Below, piece by piece: positions 1 through 6,620 of a stretch of 7,558 bases of DNA. The stretch is taken from assembly GCA_964517215.1 (NCBI GenBank), contig CAZFBR010000175.1, positions 1 to 7,558 of the forward strand, written 5' to 3'. The position numbers were made by a program, and so were the translations under genes. The notes below the pieces were generated by a model, which had not been told where the DNA came from, did not search any database, and was given only the letters and a program-made list of their open reading frames with translations. The stretch comes from CAZFBR01 sp035353495 [NCBI: uncultured bacterium] (lineage in GTDB: Bacteria; DAOPZR01). Numbering within the stretch: the stretch's first letter is position 1; every line of letters begins with the position of its first letter.

Positions 1-385
1 CATATTCGGGGTGCCAGGTGTTGAAGGTGATGTGTTCGTAGCGGATGGCGGCGGTGTCGATCTCGTCGCGGTCGGAATGAAAGCCGCGCAGGTTGATGAT
101 GGTGCGGACGCCGAGTTGCCGCAGTTCGGGGATGCCCGCCGCCTCCGGCTGGGCGCCGCGATAGAGCGAGTCGCTGACCTGATGCAGGTTGGGCAGGCCG
201 GGCCGCACCAGCGGCCGCGCCCAGGCCGCCGGCCGGGTGTCGGCGGCGGGTTCGCCCGCGGCAGTATCGGCCATGATGCCGGCGGTGTCTGCGGCGACCG
301 TGACGGCCGGCGGCGGCCCGGCGGTGCCGGTGCAGCCGGCGGCGGCGAGACCGGCCAGCAGGAGCAGCAGCGTTACCGGGCGCAT
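1..385 (-). CDS. Lipoprotein, dual-specificity/tyrosine phosphatase-like (N-terminal part; runs off left edge)
   Basis: This is the first 128 residues of a minus-strand gene whose 3' end lies outside the window. Residues 1-18 form a lipoprotein signal: Met-Arg, a run of five Leu, then GLAAAGC with the lipidated cysteine at Cys18. Residue +2 is Thr, so outer-membrane sorting is likely in a Gram-negative. A low-complexity Ala/Pro/Thr linker follows (about 19-55). The globular part then begins with NLHQVSDSLYRGAQP (66-80) and VRTIINLRGFHSDRDE (93-108). The Tyr-Arg-x-Ala-Gln-Pro and Ile-Asn-Leu-Arg signatures are typical of the N-terminal part of secreted DSP/PTP-like phosphatases. The catalytic CX5R loop of that family would lie beyond the left edge, so activity cannot be judged. 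The start ATG overlaps the stop of the upstream glycosyltransferase (TGATG), with GAGGTG at 394-399 eight bases before it. This indicates translational coupling within one operon. The fold assignment is fairly secure; the substrate is unknown. Confidence 0.8.
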   Translation of the reverse strand, partial: MRPVTLLLLLAGLAAAGCTGTAGPPPAVTVAADTAGIMADTAAGEPAADTRPAAWARPLVRPGLPNLHQVSDSLYRGAQPEAAGIPELRQLGVRTIINLRGFHSDRDEIDTAAIRYEHITFNTWHPEY

Positions 386-1548
386 CACGACCGCACCTCG
401 CGGGCGAGCAGTTCGTCGAGCGCGGCAAAAACGGCGGTATTGTCCGCTTGCGGATGCTCCGTCGCATACTGCGCCAGGTTGGCGCGGTAGCGCGGCAGGT
501 TGGCGAGGAAGGCGTCGAGCCGGGCGCGGAAGCCGGCTGGGTCGGCGGTGACGGCATCGCCGTCGGCATGCATGCCGTAGCCGAGCTGTTCGAGGTAGCG
601 GGCGTTGAGCTGCTGCTCGAACTGCCCGGCGAGCGGGAGCGAGAGGACCGGTTTGCCGAGGTGGACCGCCTCGCTGATCAGCGAGAATCCGCCCCCGGTG
701 ATGACCGCCGCGGCGCGGGCGAAATCGGTGAAGAACGGCTCGCGCCCGCGCGGCTTGAGGGTCAGGTGGCGGTAGCGCCCCGCGTACGCCGCAGGATCGA
801 ACCCGTACACATTGCCGCGCACCCCCGCCGCGTCGAGCGCAGCGAGCAGCGGGGCGAAGGTGGCGGAGGTGTGATAGACCAGCACCTCGTCGCCGACGGG
901 GATCTCCCCGCGGCGCAGCGCGGCGGCGGTCGCGAAGATCTCGTCGCGCAGGATCGGCGGGACGAGGCGGGTATTTGTCCGGCAGCGGTCGCGCAGCGGG
1001 GGATAGAAGAAGGTGGTGATCAGGTACTGGCTGCTGGCCAGCACCTTCCCCTCGGTGATCATCGCCGCCACCGCGCGGTCGAATCCGGTGCGGGCGGGAA
1101 GGTCGAGCGCCCGGTGGTCGCAGCGGGTGATGATGCTCATGTTGTCGATATTGATCACCGGGAGCCGCTTGAGCTTGCCGTAGAGATGGGCGAGCGTCTC
1201 GAAATCGGTGACGACGGCGTCGAAGGCCTGCTCGGGGAGGGCGGCGCTGGCGTTGAGCTTTTTCAGCTCGGCGAAGTTGACCACCGCCGCGGTGGGCAGC
1301 GCCTTGAGCGCTGCCAGCACGGTCGCGGAGCGGTCGACGGCGTTGCCGTCGTAGCGGATGAAACTGCCGCGGATGGCGTCGACCTGGGCCGCATCACAGC
1401 CGGCGAAGGCCGTGCGCAGGTAGGGTTCCGCCTTGCCCGAGGCGAGGATGACCAGCTTGTGGCCGCAGGCCAGCAGGTGGCGGATCACCGCCTCCGAGCG
1501 CGTGGCATGCCCCATCCCCTCCCCGACAACACCGTACAGGATGTTCAT
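385..1548 (-). CDS. GT-B glycosyltransferase, MJ1255/MurG-UGT-like
   Basis: This 387-residue protein is probably a nucleotide-sugar-dependent glycosyltransferase of the GT-B fold. The N-terminal Rossmann domain opens with MNILYGVVGEGMGHATRS (1-18); the Gly-rich Gly-x-Gly-Met-Gly-His-Ala-x-Arg loop is shared by MurG, UGTs and the conserved MJ1255-type proteins. The C-terminal domain carries ITGGGFSLISEAVHLGKP (283-300) and then LPLAGQFEQQLNA. This matches the donor-nucleotide site of such enzymes, with the GGG loop, Glu293 and the Glu311-Gln312 region expected to contact the sugar nucleotide. There is no signal peptide, so it acts in the cytoplasm or at the inner membrane face. An upstream in-frame ATG at 1578 would add ten residues. 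The start at 1548 is preferred because AGGAGGT lies seven bases before it and the extra codons overlap a promoter-like segment. It is the first gene of an operon with the downstream phosphatase-like lipoprotein, whose ATG overlaps this stop by one base. Donor, acceptor and product are not readable from sequence; envelope or exopolysaccharide glycosylation is an inference. Confidence 0.82.
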   Translation of the reverse strand: MNILYGVVGEGMGHATRSEAVIRHLLACGHKLVILASGKAEPYLRTAFAGCDAAQVDAIRGSFIRYDGNAVDRSATVLAALKALPTAAVVNFAELKKLNASAALPEQAFDAVVTDFETLAHLYGKLKRLPVINIDNMSIITRCDHRALDLPARTGFDRAVAAMITEGKVLASSQYLITTFFYPPLRDRCRTNTRLVPPILRDEIFATAAALRRGEIPVGDEVLVYHTSATFAPLLAALDAAGVRGNVYGFDPAAYAGRYRHLTLKPRGREPFFTDFARAAAVITGGGFSLISEAVHLGKPVLSLPLAGQFEQQLNARYLEQLGYGMHADGDAVTADPAGFRARLDAFLANLPRYRANLAQYATEHPQADNTAVFAALDELLAREVRS

Positions 1549-1555
1549 GCCGGCC

Positions 1556-1562
1556 ACCTCCT
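1556..1562 (-). promoter_or_regulatory. Strong ribosome binding site of the glycosyltransferase
   Basis: On the minus strand AGGAGGT lies seven bases before the ATG at 1548. It is a near-perfect Shine-Dalgarno sequence and decides the start in favour of 1548 over the upstream ATG at 1578. Confidence 0.8.
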
Positions 1563-1568
1563 GCAGGT

Positions 1569-1598
1569 ACCGTAGCACATTGCCGGTTCGCGGGTCAA
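1569..1598 (-). promoter_or_regulatory. Candidate sigma70-type promoter of the glycosyltransferase operon
   Basis: On the minus strand TTGACC (1598-1593) is followed after 18 bases by TACGGT (1574-1569), which is preceded by TGC as in an extended -10. The -35 is good and the -10 weak. Transcription would begin near 1562, leaving a very short leader that holds the ribosome binding site. The prediction rests on position and partial consensus only. Confidence 0.35.
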
Positions 1599-1640
1599 CG
1601 GCGCCGGCGGACGATGGAGCAGGGTGCGCGGAGCGGCCTG

Positions 1641-1671
1641 CGGGAAACCCGGCGACCTGCTGGGTTTCCCG
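1641..1671. repeat. Perfect 10-bp inverted repeat between divergent genes
   Basis: CGGGAAACCC (1641-1650) and GGGTTTCCCG (1662-1671) are exact reverse complements separated by 11 bases. No run of T follows on either strand, so it does not look like an intrinsic terminator. It lies between the leftward glycosyltransferase and the rightward corA-like gene. It could be an operator for a dimeric regulator, since the half-sites are about two helical turns apart (centre to centre 21 bp), or an RNA hairpin. Confidence 0.6.
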
Positions 1672-1713
1672 GATCCGGAGGTTTGCCGGCGGCGGTCCGG
1701 CCGTGCGTGGTGC

Positions 1714-1743
1714 CTGCCGGCGCCGGCAGCTGCCGCCGGCGGC
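1714..1743. repeat. Two adjacent perfect GC palindromes
   Basis: CTGCCGGCGCCGGCAG (1714-1729) is a perfect 16-bp palindrome. GCCGCCGGCGGC (1732-1743) is a perfect 12-bp palindrome two bases further on. They sit just upstream of the -35 candidate of the corA-like gene. In GC-rich DNA short GC palindromes occur by chance, so a role as operator is only possible. Confidence 0.45.
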
Positions 1744-1757
1744 GCCGCTCGGGCGGG

Positions 1758-1786
1758 TTGCCAGATGGTAAGGCGTAAGCTACAGT
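1758..1786 (+). promoter_or_regulatory. Candidate sigma70-type promoter of the corA-like gene
   Basis: TTGCCA (1758-1763, five of six consensus bases) is followed after exactly 17 bases by TACAGT (1781-1786, four of six). Transcription would start near 1793, giving a leader of about 22 bases with the G-rich ribosome binding site. The local drop in GC around 1760-1785, compared with its flanks, fits a promoter. Confidence 0.5.
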
Positions 1787-1799
1787 GCGCCGCGGTGGC

Positions 1800-1806
1800 A
1801 GGGGGG
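1800..1806 (+). promoter_or_regulatory. G-rich ribosome binding site of the corA-like gene
   Basis: AGGGGGG lies eight bases before the ATG at 1815 and is a variant of AGGAGG. It favours ATG 1815 (or the adjacent ATG 1818) over the GTG at 1785, which would fall inside the promoter's -10 element. Confidence 0.5.
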
Positions 1807-1814
1807 TGGGCGCG

Positions 1815-2750
1815 ATGATGCGGCATTACCGGCTGCGGGACAGCAAACTGGTGCTGAACGACGGCGATCCGGCGGAGAGCCAGGTGCTGGTGTATATCGA
1901 GCCAAGCGACGCGGAAAAGCGCTTTCTCGTCGACACCTACAAGCTGGACGAGCACACCCTCATGTCCGCACTCGACCCTGACGAAATCTCGCGCGTCGAG
2001 TTTGAGCCCGAGCATGCGGCCATCATCTACAAGCGCCCGAAGAACTACTCGGGGAACGAGCAGTTTCTCTTCCGCGTCATGTCGGCGGGCCTGTTCTGGT
2101 TCCGGGAACGCGTCATCCTCGTGGTTTCCGAGGAGATCCCGCTGTTCGATACCAAGCACTTTTCGCGCATCACCTCGCTGAACGACCTGGTGCTGAAGAT
2201 CCTCAACCGCTCGGTCGGGCACTATCTTGAGCACCTGCGCATCATCAACATGATTTCCGAGCAGCTCGAACGCAAGCTCAATCAGGCGATGGAGAACCGC
2301 TACCTGATCAACATGTTCACCCTGGAAAAGTCGCTGGTCTACTATCTCAATGCCATCACCGCCAACGTCATGGTCATCGACAAGCTGAAGGCCAGCGCGG
2401 TCAAGCTCGGGTTCACCACCGACGAATCGGAGGCGCTGGAGGATTTGATCATCGAGAACCACCAGTGCGCCAAGCAGGCGGAAATCCATTCGCACGTGCT
2501 TGGCGGGCTGCTCTCCGCCCATGCCTCGATCATCAGCAACAACCTCAACGTGATGATGAAGAACCTCAACGCCATGGTCATCGCCATCACCGTCCCGAGC
2601 TTCATCGCCGGGGTCGGCGGCATGTCGGAGTTTTCGATGATGGTGGGCGCGGAAAACTGGCCGGTGGCCTATACCATTTTCATCTGCCTCAACATCCTGT
2701 TCGGCATCGCCATTTACCGGTTCATCCGCCGCTGGGAGCATCGCCGCTAA
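1815..2750 (+). CDS. CorA-family divalent-cation transporter with variant GMS pore motif
   Basis: This 311-residue protein has the CorA architecture. A soluble alpha/beta N-terminal domain (about 1-130) leads into a long charged helix with Tyr/Asn-rich segments (about 130-245), then two membrane helices near the C-terminus (about 250-268 and 282-303), ending in the basic tail RRWEHRR. Family members form homopentameric inner-membrane channels for Mg2+, Co2+ or Ni2+, or Zn2+ in ZntB. The loop after TM1 normally reads Gly-Met-Asn; here it is Gly269-Met270-Ser271 within GVGGMSEFSMM, so the asparagine that binds the hydrated ion is replaced by serine. The rest of the loop and the helix arrangement look intact, so this is a divergent subfamily and not a decayed gene. 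The substrate is therefore uncertain and no gene symbol is given. ATG 1818 is an equally possible start. The membrane hydrolase gene follows within about 36 bases, so an operon is likely. Confidence 0.85.
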   Translation: MMRHYRLRDSKLVLNDGDPAESQVLVYIEPSDAEKRFLVDTYKLDEHTLMSALDPDEISRVEFEPEHAAIIYKRPKNYSGNEQFLFRVMSAGLFWFRERVILVVSEEIPLFDTKHFSRITSLNDLVLKILNRSVGHYLEHLRIINMISEQLERKLNQAMENRYLINMFTLEKSLVYYLNAITANVMVIDKLKASAVKLGFTTDESEALEDLIIENHQCAKQAEIHSHVLGGLLSAHASIISNNLNVMMKNLNAMVIAITVPSFIAGVGGMSEFSMMVGAENWPVAYTIFICLNILFGIAIYRFIRRWEHRR

Positions 2751-2786
2751 CCGGTGGGTGCACCGGTGCGGCTTCGTCCGGAAACC

Positions 2787-4547
2787 ATGCCTGGTCCCGG
2801 CCGCCGCGGACTGATTGTGGCGGGGGTGCTGACCCCGCTGCTGGCGTTCGCGTCGGCGCTGATCGTGCTCGCGCGGATCGGCCAGCCGCAGCACGGGCTG
2901 CTGGCGCTGCTGACATATCTCGCCAGCTGGGCAACCTTCCTCTATGCGCTGCACGGTTTCATGCGGCGCTATCGCGCGACGCAGGGCGCGCTCCGCCTGG
3001 TGCTGCGGCGCAAGGTGCTGGGGCTGGCCTTCCTCGGCCTGGTGCTTGCCGCCGCCGGATACGCGGTGTTTGTCGTCATGCCGCTGGACGACGCGCGCCT
3101 GCTGGGCCTGACGCACGAGGAAGCGGCGGCGCTGGTGGCGGCTGACCGCGTCGCCCTGCAGGATGCGGTGCGCAACCTTGACCGGGCGGTGGCGCGGCTG
3201 AAAGAGGATTCGCCGGCGCTGCGCGCGGAGCCGATGCTGCTCTCGCCCGACCAGCGGCAGGACCTGCTGGCGCGCTGGTCGGAACTGCTCGACGCCTGCT
3301 TTACGCTCGAAACGCTGAAAAACCGGCATCGCTACTTCTACCAGTTCAACTATCTGAATCAGCCGGCCACGCATGCGTCGTCGTTCCTGATCGCCTACAC
3401 CGCGTTTGTGTCCGTGCTCGACGCGGCGGCGCAGGTGCGGGCGCTGACCAGTGACAGCGCGGCCATTGCGCCCTTCCTCAACGAGGAACGGCGCGCGGCG
3501 GGCATCCCGGGCGGCACGCTGCTGATTTTGCAGCAGGCGCTGACGCGGCCCGACTCGCTGCTCCTGCTCAACGCGGGCCGCGCCAACCTCGCCTTCCTCG
3601 AAACGCGCGGGCATTTCGCCGCGGGCGAGGAAAAGGAACTGGCGGAATGCGCGAAGCGGGCGGCGGTGGCGGCATACGCATCGCTGGGGCATGAGCCGGA
3701 ACAACTGCTCGGCAATCCGCTCGACTACTACCAGCAGACCACATATTCGCTGTGGTTTCCCTTTCAGGAGCAGATCGCCAACACCATGGGCGACATCCAC
3801 ACGAAGGAGCGCCCGCCGCTGGTAAGCGTTGACGACCTGCGGCAACTCAAGGCGAAGATGGAACCGGGCGATATCGTTCTCGAACGCCGCAACTGGAACC
3901 TCGGCAATGTCGGCATGCCCGGGTTCTGGTCGCATGCCGCGCTCTTCACCGGAACCCTGGCGCAAATGGACGAATACTTTGCCGGGCAGCGGAACCTGAC
4001 GGGCGGCAAGCCGTTTTCGCAATATCTCGCGGATAAATTCCCGGCGGTGCGTGCGGCCTATGACGCGCGCGAAGGGGGCGAGCGTCCCAGCGTCATTGAG
4101 GCGGTGCGCAAGGGCGTCATCATCCCGCCCATCGAGGTGAGCGCGCATGGCGACTATGTCGCGGCCCTGCGTCCGCGGCTTGACCGCGCGGCCAAGCTCA
4201 TGGCGATCCTTGCCGCCTACCCGCATTTCGGCAAACCCTACGATTTTGACTTTGATTTTGCCACGGACAATGCGGTGGTGTGCACGGAACTGGTGTTCAA
4301 GGCCTACGAGCCGCGCGCGGGCAAGCCGGGGATACGGTTCCCGCTGGAGAACATCACCGGGCGCACCATCCTGCCGCCGCACGGCATTGCGCATATGTTT
4401 GACCGTGAACTCGGTACGTCCGGCCAGCAACTTGATTTCATTTCCTTCTACGACGGCAGCGAGGCGGCCGGCCGCGCATTTGTCCGCGACGCCGCCGTCT
4501 TTCGCACGACCTGGCGGCGCTCCAAGTGGGATCTGGCCCAGGAGTAG
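2787..4547 (+). CDS. Membrane-anchored YiiX/C92-type permuted papain-like hydrolase
   Basis: This protein has 586 residues from ATG 2787. Three hydrophobic helices (about 9-31, 37-57 and 77-98) anchor it in the membrane. A mostly helical region of unknown function follows (about 100-355), containing a Tyr/Phe-rich stretch near YFYQFNYLNQ. The C-terminal part is a circularly permuted NlpC/P60-like domain of the YiiX/YaeF (peptidase C92) group. It starts with PGDIVLERRNWNLGN (360-374), then GFWSHAALFTG (379-389) with the presumed catalytic His383, and later NAVVCTELVFKAY with the presumed catalytic Cys499. Both key residues are present, so an active cysteine amidase, peptidase or acyl-processing enzyme is plausible, but the substrate is unknown. 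The domain combination is much longer than the roughly 200-residue stand-alone YiiX. The start is uncertain: in-frame GTG codons at 2754 and 2766 are alternatives and no ribosome binding site is convincing. Close spacing behind the corA-like gene suggests co-transcription and perhaps translational dependence. Confidence 0.78.
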   Translation: MPGPGRRGLIVAGVLTPLLAFASALIVLARIGQPQHGLLALLTYLASWATFLYALHGFMRRYRATQGALRLVLRRKVLGLAFLGLVLAAAGYAVFVVMPLDDARLLGLTHEEAAALVAADRVALQDAVRNLDRAVARLKEDSPALRAEPMLLSPDQRQDLLARWSELLDACFTLETLKNRHRYFYQFNYLNQPATHASSFLIAYTAFVSVLDAAAQVRALTSDSAAIAPFLNEERRAAGIPGGTLLILQQALTRPDSLLLLNAGRANLAFLETRGHFAAGEEKELAECAKRAAVAAYASLGHEPEQLLGNPLDYYQQTTYSLWFPFQEQIANTMGDIHTKERPPLVSVDDLRQLKAKMEPGDIVLERRNWNLGNVGMPGFWSHAALFTGTLAQMDEYFAGQRNLTGGKPFSQYLADKFPAVRAAYDAREGGERPSVIEAVRKGVIIPPIEVSAHGDYVAALRPRLDRAAKLMAILAAYPHFGKPYDFDFDFATDNAVVCTELVFKAYEPRAGKPGIRFPLENITGRTILPPHGIAHMFDRELGTSGQQLDFISFYDGSEAAGRAFVRDAAVFRTTWRRSKWDLAQE

Positions 4548-4611
4548 GCCGGTGGCGTCGCCGCTGATGCTGGCGCTGCTCCGCCCGGCAGCAGGGTTTC
4601 ACGCAATGCTG

Positions 4612-4633
4612 AAATAAGAGGGAAATAAGAGGG
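4612..4633 (+). repeat. 11-bp perfect tandem repeat
   Basis: AAATAAGAGGG occurs twice head to tail (4612-4622 and 4623-4633). The second copy runs into the left arm of the long inverted repeat. The AT-rich composition contrasts with the surrounding GC-rich genes. It may be a small duplication at the edge of an inserted palindromic element. Confidence 0.8.
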
Positions 4634-4679
4634 ACAGGATACTCTATTTACCGTAGGGCAAATAAAGTATCCTGTCCCT
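4630..4679. repeat. Long inverted repeat between convergent genes (REP/MITE-like; possible bidirectional terminator)
   Basis: Two 20-base arms (4630-4649 and 4660-4679) are reverse complements with one mismatch (C4644 opposite A4665), around a 10-base loop. The outer arm reads AGGGACAGGATACT and the inner part TATTT. The arm is unlike the neighbouring codon-driven GC-rich sequence. It resembles the AGGGACAG-type palindromic repeats that I recall being scattered in many proteobacterial genomes beside REP-associated (Y1/RAYT) transposases; no transposase is present here. It lies between the convergent hydrolase gene (stop 4547) and channel gene (stop 4713), so its transcripts would form a very stable hairpin on either strand. 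There is no proper U-run directly after either arm, so termination would be non-canonical. The structure is certain, the origin inferred. Confidence 0.75.
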
Positions 4680-4712
4680 GATTATTGGTTTGCCGGCGGG
4701 GAGGCGAGCGGG

Positions 4713-6602
4713 CTAATCCTCGGCGACGACGATGATGCGGTCACCTTCCCCGAAGGTAATGGTGTCGTCCTTGACCGGATTGACTTTGACCCCGTAGGCC
4801 TGTTCGGCGTCGCTGGCCTGCGCGGCAAGCTTGTAGCCGATGGCCAGTTCGCCCCGCCGCCGCGCCGATTCGAGCACCGTAAAGAAATTGACCGGCACCC
4901 CGGGCTTGACGTAGCGGGTGGCGGGCTTGAGGTAAATCTCGGAGCCGTCGGGATCGAACATGTCGGTGAAGACCGCGTTGAGTTGCTTGTTCTCGGAGAT
5001 CTGGGTCAGCATCAGGCTGATGAGCTTGTCGCTGACAATGAAGTCGTTGACCCGGGCCACCTCGGCGAGGTTGCGGTTGCGGATGTCGAGCATTTCGCTG
5101 ACGATGGTCAGCGGCTTCCCCGCCTTCTCGGCAATATCGCGCAGATGGAGCAGGGTGATGAGCGTGTTGGCGTCGGCCTCCTGCACCGGGAGGGTGTCGG
5201 AACAGAGCAGGATGATGTGATTGAAGGTGTGCAGGTTGAGCCCGTCGAGCGTGGCGCGGTCGGTCGGCGAGGCGGGGGTGAAGGTCACCTTCAGGTGGCG
5301 GCGGCTGCCGGCGTCGCGGGCCAGTTCCTGCTCGCCGTCGGCGCATTCGGCCAGCACGGTGACGGTTGAGCCCGGGGCGACGTAGTTGTCCAGCTCGCGG
5401 ATGATCACCGGCGTCCGCCAGTTCCAGCCGAGGATGAGCGTGCGTTCCGGCGCGGGCGCGGGCGGTTCGCCGGCGGCGATGGCCTCGACCTGCACGGGAG
5501 AGGCCGCGGGCGGGGCGTAGGTGATGGAATCGTCGTCGGCGGCGATGACGATCAGCCGGTCGCCCGAAGCGAGCGGCGTATCGTGCGGCGGGTTGAGCAC
5601 CGGCACCTTGCCGGCGGCGGCGAGCCCGATAACGGTGGCGTCGCGGTAAGCGGCGAGCGAGTCACTGAACGGTTTGCCCTGCAGCTCGGGCTGCTCGCGG
5701 AAATAGATTTCGTCACCGCCGAAGTCGAGCAGTTCGGTGTAGACGATCGACAGGCCCGGCTGGCGGCAGGTCTGGGCGATGATGCGGGCGATGAGGTCGC
5801 CAACGAGGACGATTTCCACTTCATCCTTGCCGGCGATCTTCGCCACCTCGACGTTGCGCGGGTCGCGCAGCTCGGCGACGATGTGGTAGGGTTCCGCCTT
5901 GCGCCCCTGGCGGTTGACGATGGCCAGCACGCACTTGATCACTTCCGCGTCGGGATTGTCGCTGGCGGGGGAGAGGACGACGATGCTGCGCGCATCGTCG
6001 AGGTTGACGATCTCGAGGTCGCTCAGCTCGGTCGGGCTCCCCTGCCGGCAGACGACCCGGGTCCCCTTGAGGTTGATTTCCTTGCCGCGGATCTCGTCCT
6101 CGATTTCGACCTTGTCGCGGTCGGCGAGAATGACCACGCAGGCGTTGCGACGGCTGGCATTCGCTTCGGCCAGCTCGCCGAGAATGGTGAAGATCTGTTC
6201 CGACCAGCCGAGGATGACGGTGTGATCGTGTTCGACGACGAGCGAGCGTCCCTTGCGCAGGGCGTCGAGCCGGGTTTCCAGCCCGGAATTGAGGATGCCG
6301 ATCAGGGCGCTGAGGATGAAGATGCCGACGGCAGTGACGCCGAGCATGATGACCCCGTACAGCCCGCTGTCGCCGCCCATGGTACCCGGGTCGAGTGTGC
6401 GCATGAGCGACATCCAGGCCACGCGCGCGAAGTTGCCTTGCGCATCTTCGGGGACGGCGCCGGCAACCCAGACAATGACCGAGAATAGGATGACGGCGGC
6501 GCCGAAAATGACGCCAAGTCCCAGCAGCATCGAGGTGGTGCCGCGGGCAATGAAATTGTCAAATGCATACCGCCAGCGTTCGCGCATCGTAAACTGTCGC
6601 AT
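4713..6602 (-). CDS. CASTOR/POLLUX (DMI1/SYM8)-like ion channel with two RCK-type domains
   Basis: This protein has 629 residues from ATG 6602. An N-terminal pore module has a membrane helix (about 26-46), a pore loop with SLMRTLDPGTMGGD (65-78) and a second membrane helix (about 80-107). The conserved GLETRLDALRKGRS linker follows. A Rossmann-like RCK/TrkA-N domain starts at HTVILGWSEQ (127-136). It continues through TRVVCRQGSP, a segment in which ARSIVVLSP is characteristic, and VYTELLDFGGDEIYF. An Ala/Pro-rich linker (about 363-385) leads to a second Rossmann domain at RTLILGWNWRTP (387-398). Plant homologues are nuclear-envelope cation channels involved in symbiotic calcium signalling; bacterial relatives are presumed gated K+ or other cation channels in the inner membrane. 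The filter DPGTMGGD is, as I recall, usual for bacterial members. ATG 6611 is one base from the Shine-Dalgarno and is disfavoured; ATG 6602 lies ten bases after GGGAG. The gene is monocistronic here, convergent with the hydrolase gene and divergent from pckG. Confidence 0.88.
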   Translation of the reverse strand: MRQFTMRERWRYAFDNFIARGTTSMLLGLGVIFGAAVILFSVIVWVAGAVPEDAQGNFARVAWMSLMRTLDPGTMGGDSGLYGVIMLGVTAVGIFILSALIGILNSGLETRLDALRKGRSLVVEHDHTVILGWSEQIFTILGELAEANASRRNACVVILADRDKVEIEDEIRGKEINLKGTRVVCRQGSPTELSDLEIVNLDDARSIVVLSPASDNPDAEVIKCVLAIVNRQGRKAEPYHIVAELRDPRNVEVAKIAGKDEVEIVLVGDLIARIIAQTCRQPGLSIVYTELLDFGGDEIYFREQPELQGKPFSDSLAAYRDATVIGLAAAGKVPVLNPPHDTPLASGDRLIVIAADDDSITYAPPAASPVQVEAIAAGEPPAPAPERTLILGWNWRTPVIIRELDNYVAPGSTVTVLAECADGEQELARDAGSRRHLKVTFTPASPTDRATLDGLNLHTFNHIILLCSDTLPVQEADANTLITLLHLRDIAEKAGKPLTIVSEMLDIRNRNLAEVARVNDFIVSDKLISLMLTQISENKQLNAVFTDMFDPDGSEIYLKPATRYVKPGVPVNFFTVLESARRRGELAIGYKLAAQASDAEQAYGVKVNPVKDDTITFGEGDRIIVVAED

Positions 6603-6612
6603 AGAGAGCATA

Positions 6613-6617
6613 CTCCC
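6613..6617 (-). promoter_or_regulatory. Ribosome binding site deciding the channel start
   Basis: On the minus strand GGGAG lies ten bases before ATG 6602 but only one base before ATG 6611. The spacing therefore favours the start at 6602. Confidence 0.5.
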
Positions 6618-6620
6618 GGT

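Noticed and set aside
448-1575. Plus-strand open frame of 375 codons opposite the glycosyltransferase
   Set aside because: The translation is Glu/Arg/Gly-biased low-complexity protein antisense to a recognised enzyme. It has no good ribosome binding site or domain.
1545-4430. Minus-strand open frame of 961 codons opposite the corA-like and hydrolase genes
   Set aside because: It is very rich in Arg, His and Gln with no recognisable domain, and it mirrors the codon register of two well-supported plus-strand genes. Stop codons are rare in this antisense frame of GC-rich coding DNA.
4567-4617. Short plus-strand reading frame of 16 codons (ATG to TAA) after the hydrolase gene
   Set aside because: It has no ribosome binding site and is too short to support. 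It is the tail of a longer frame overlapping the hydrolase gene.
4612-4679. CRISPR array
   Set aside because: There are only two tandem 11-bp units and one inverted repeat, with no regular spacers and no cas genes.
5583-6488. Plus-strand open frame of 301 codons opposite the channel gene
   Set aside because: The Asp/Val/Ala-rich composition is a shadow of the minus-strand channel; it has no motifs.
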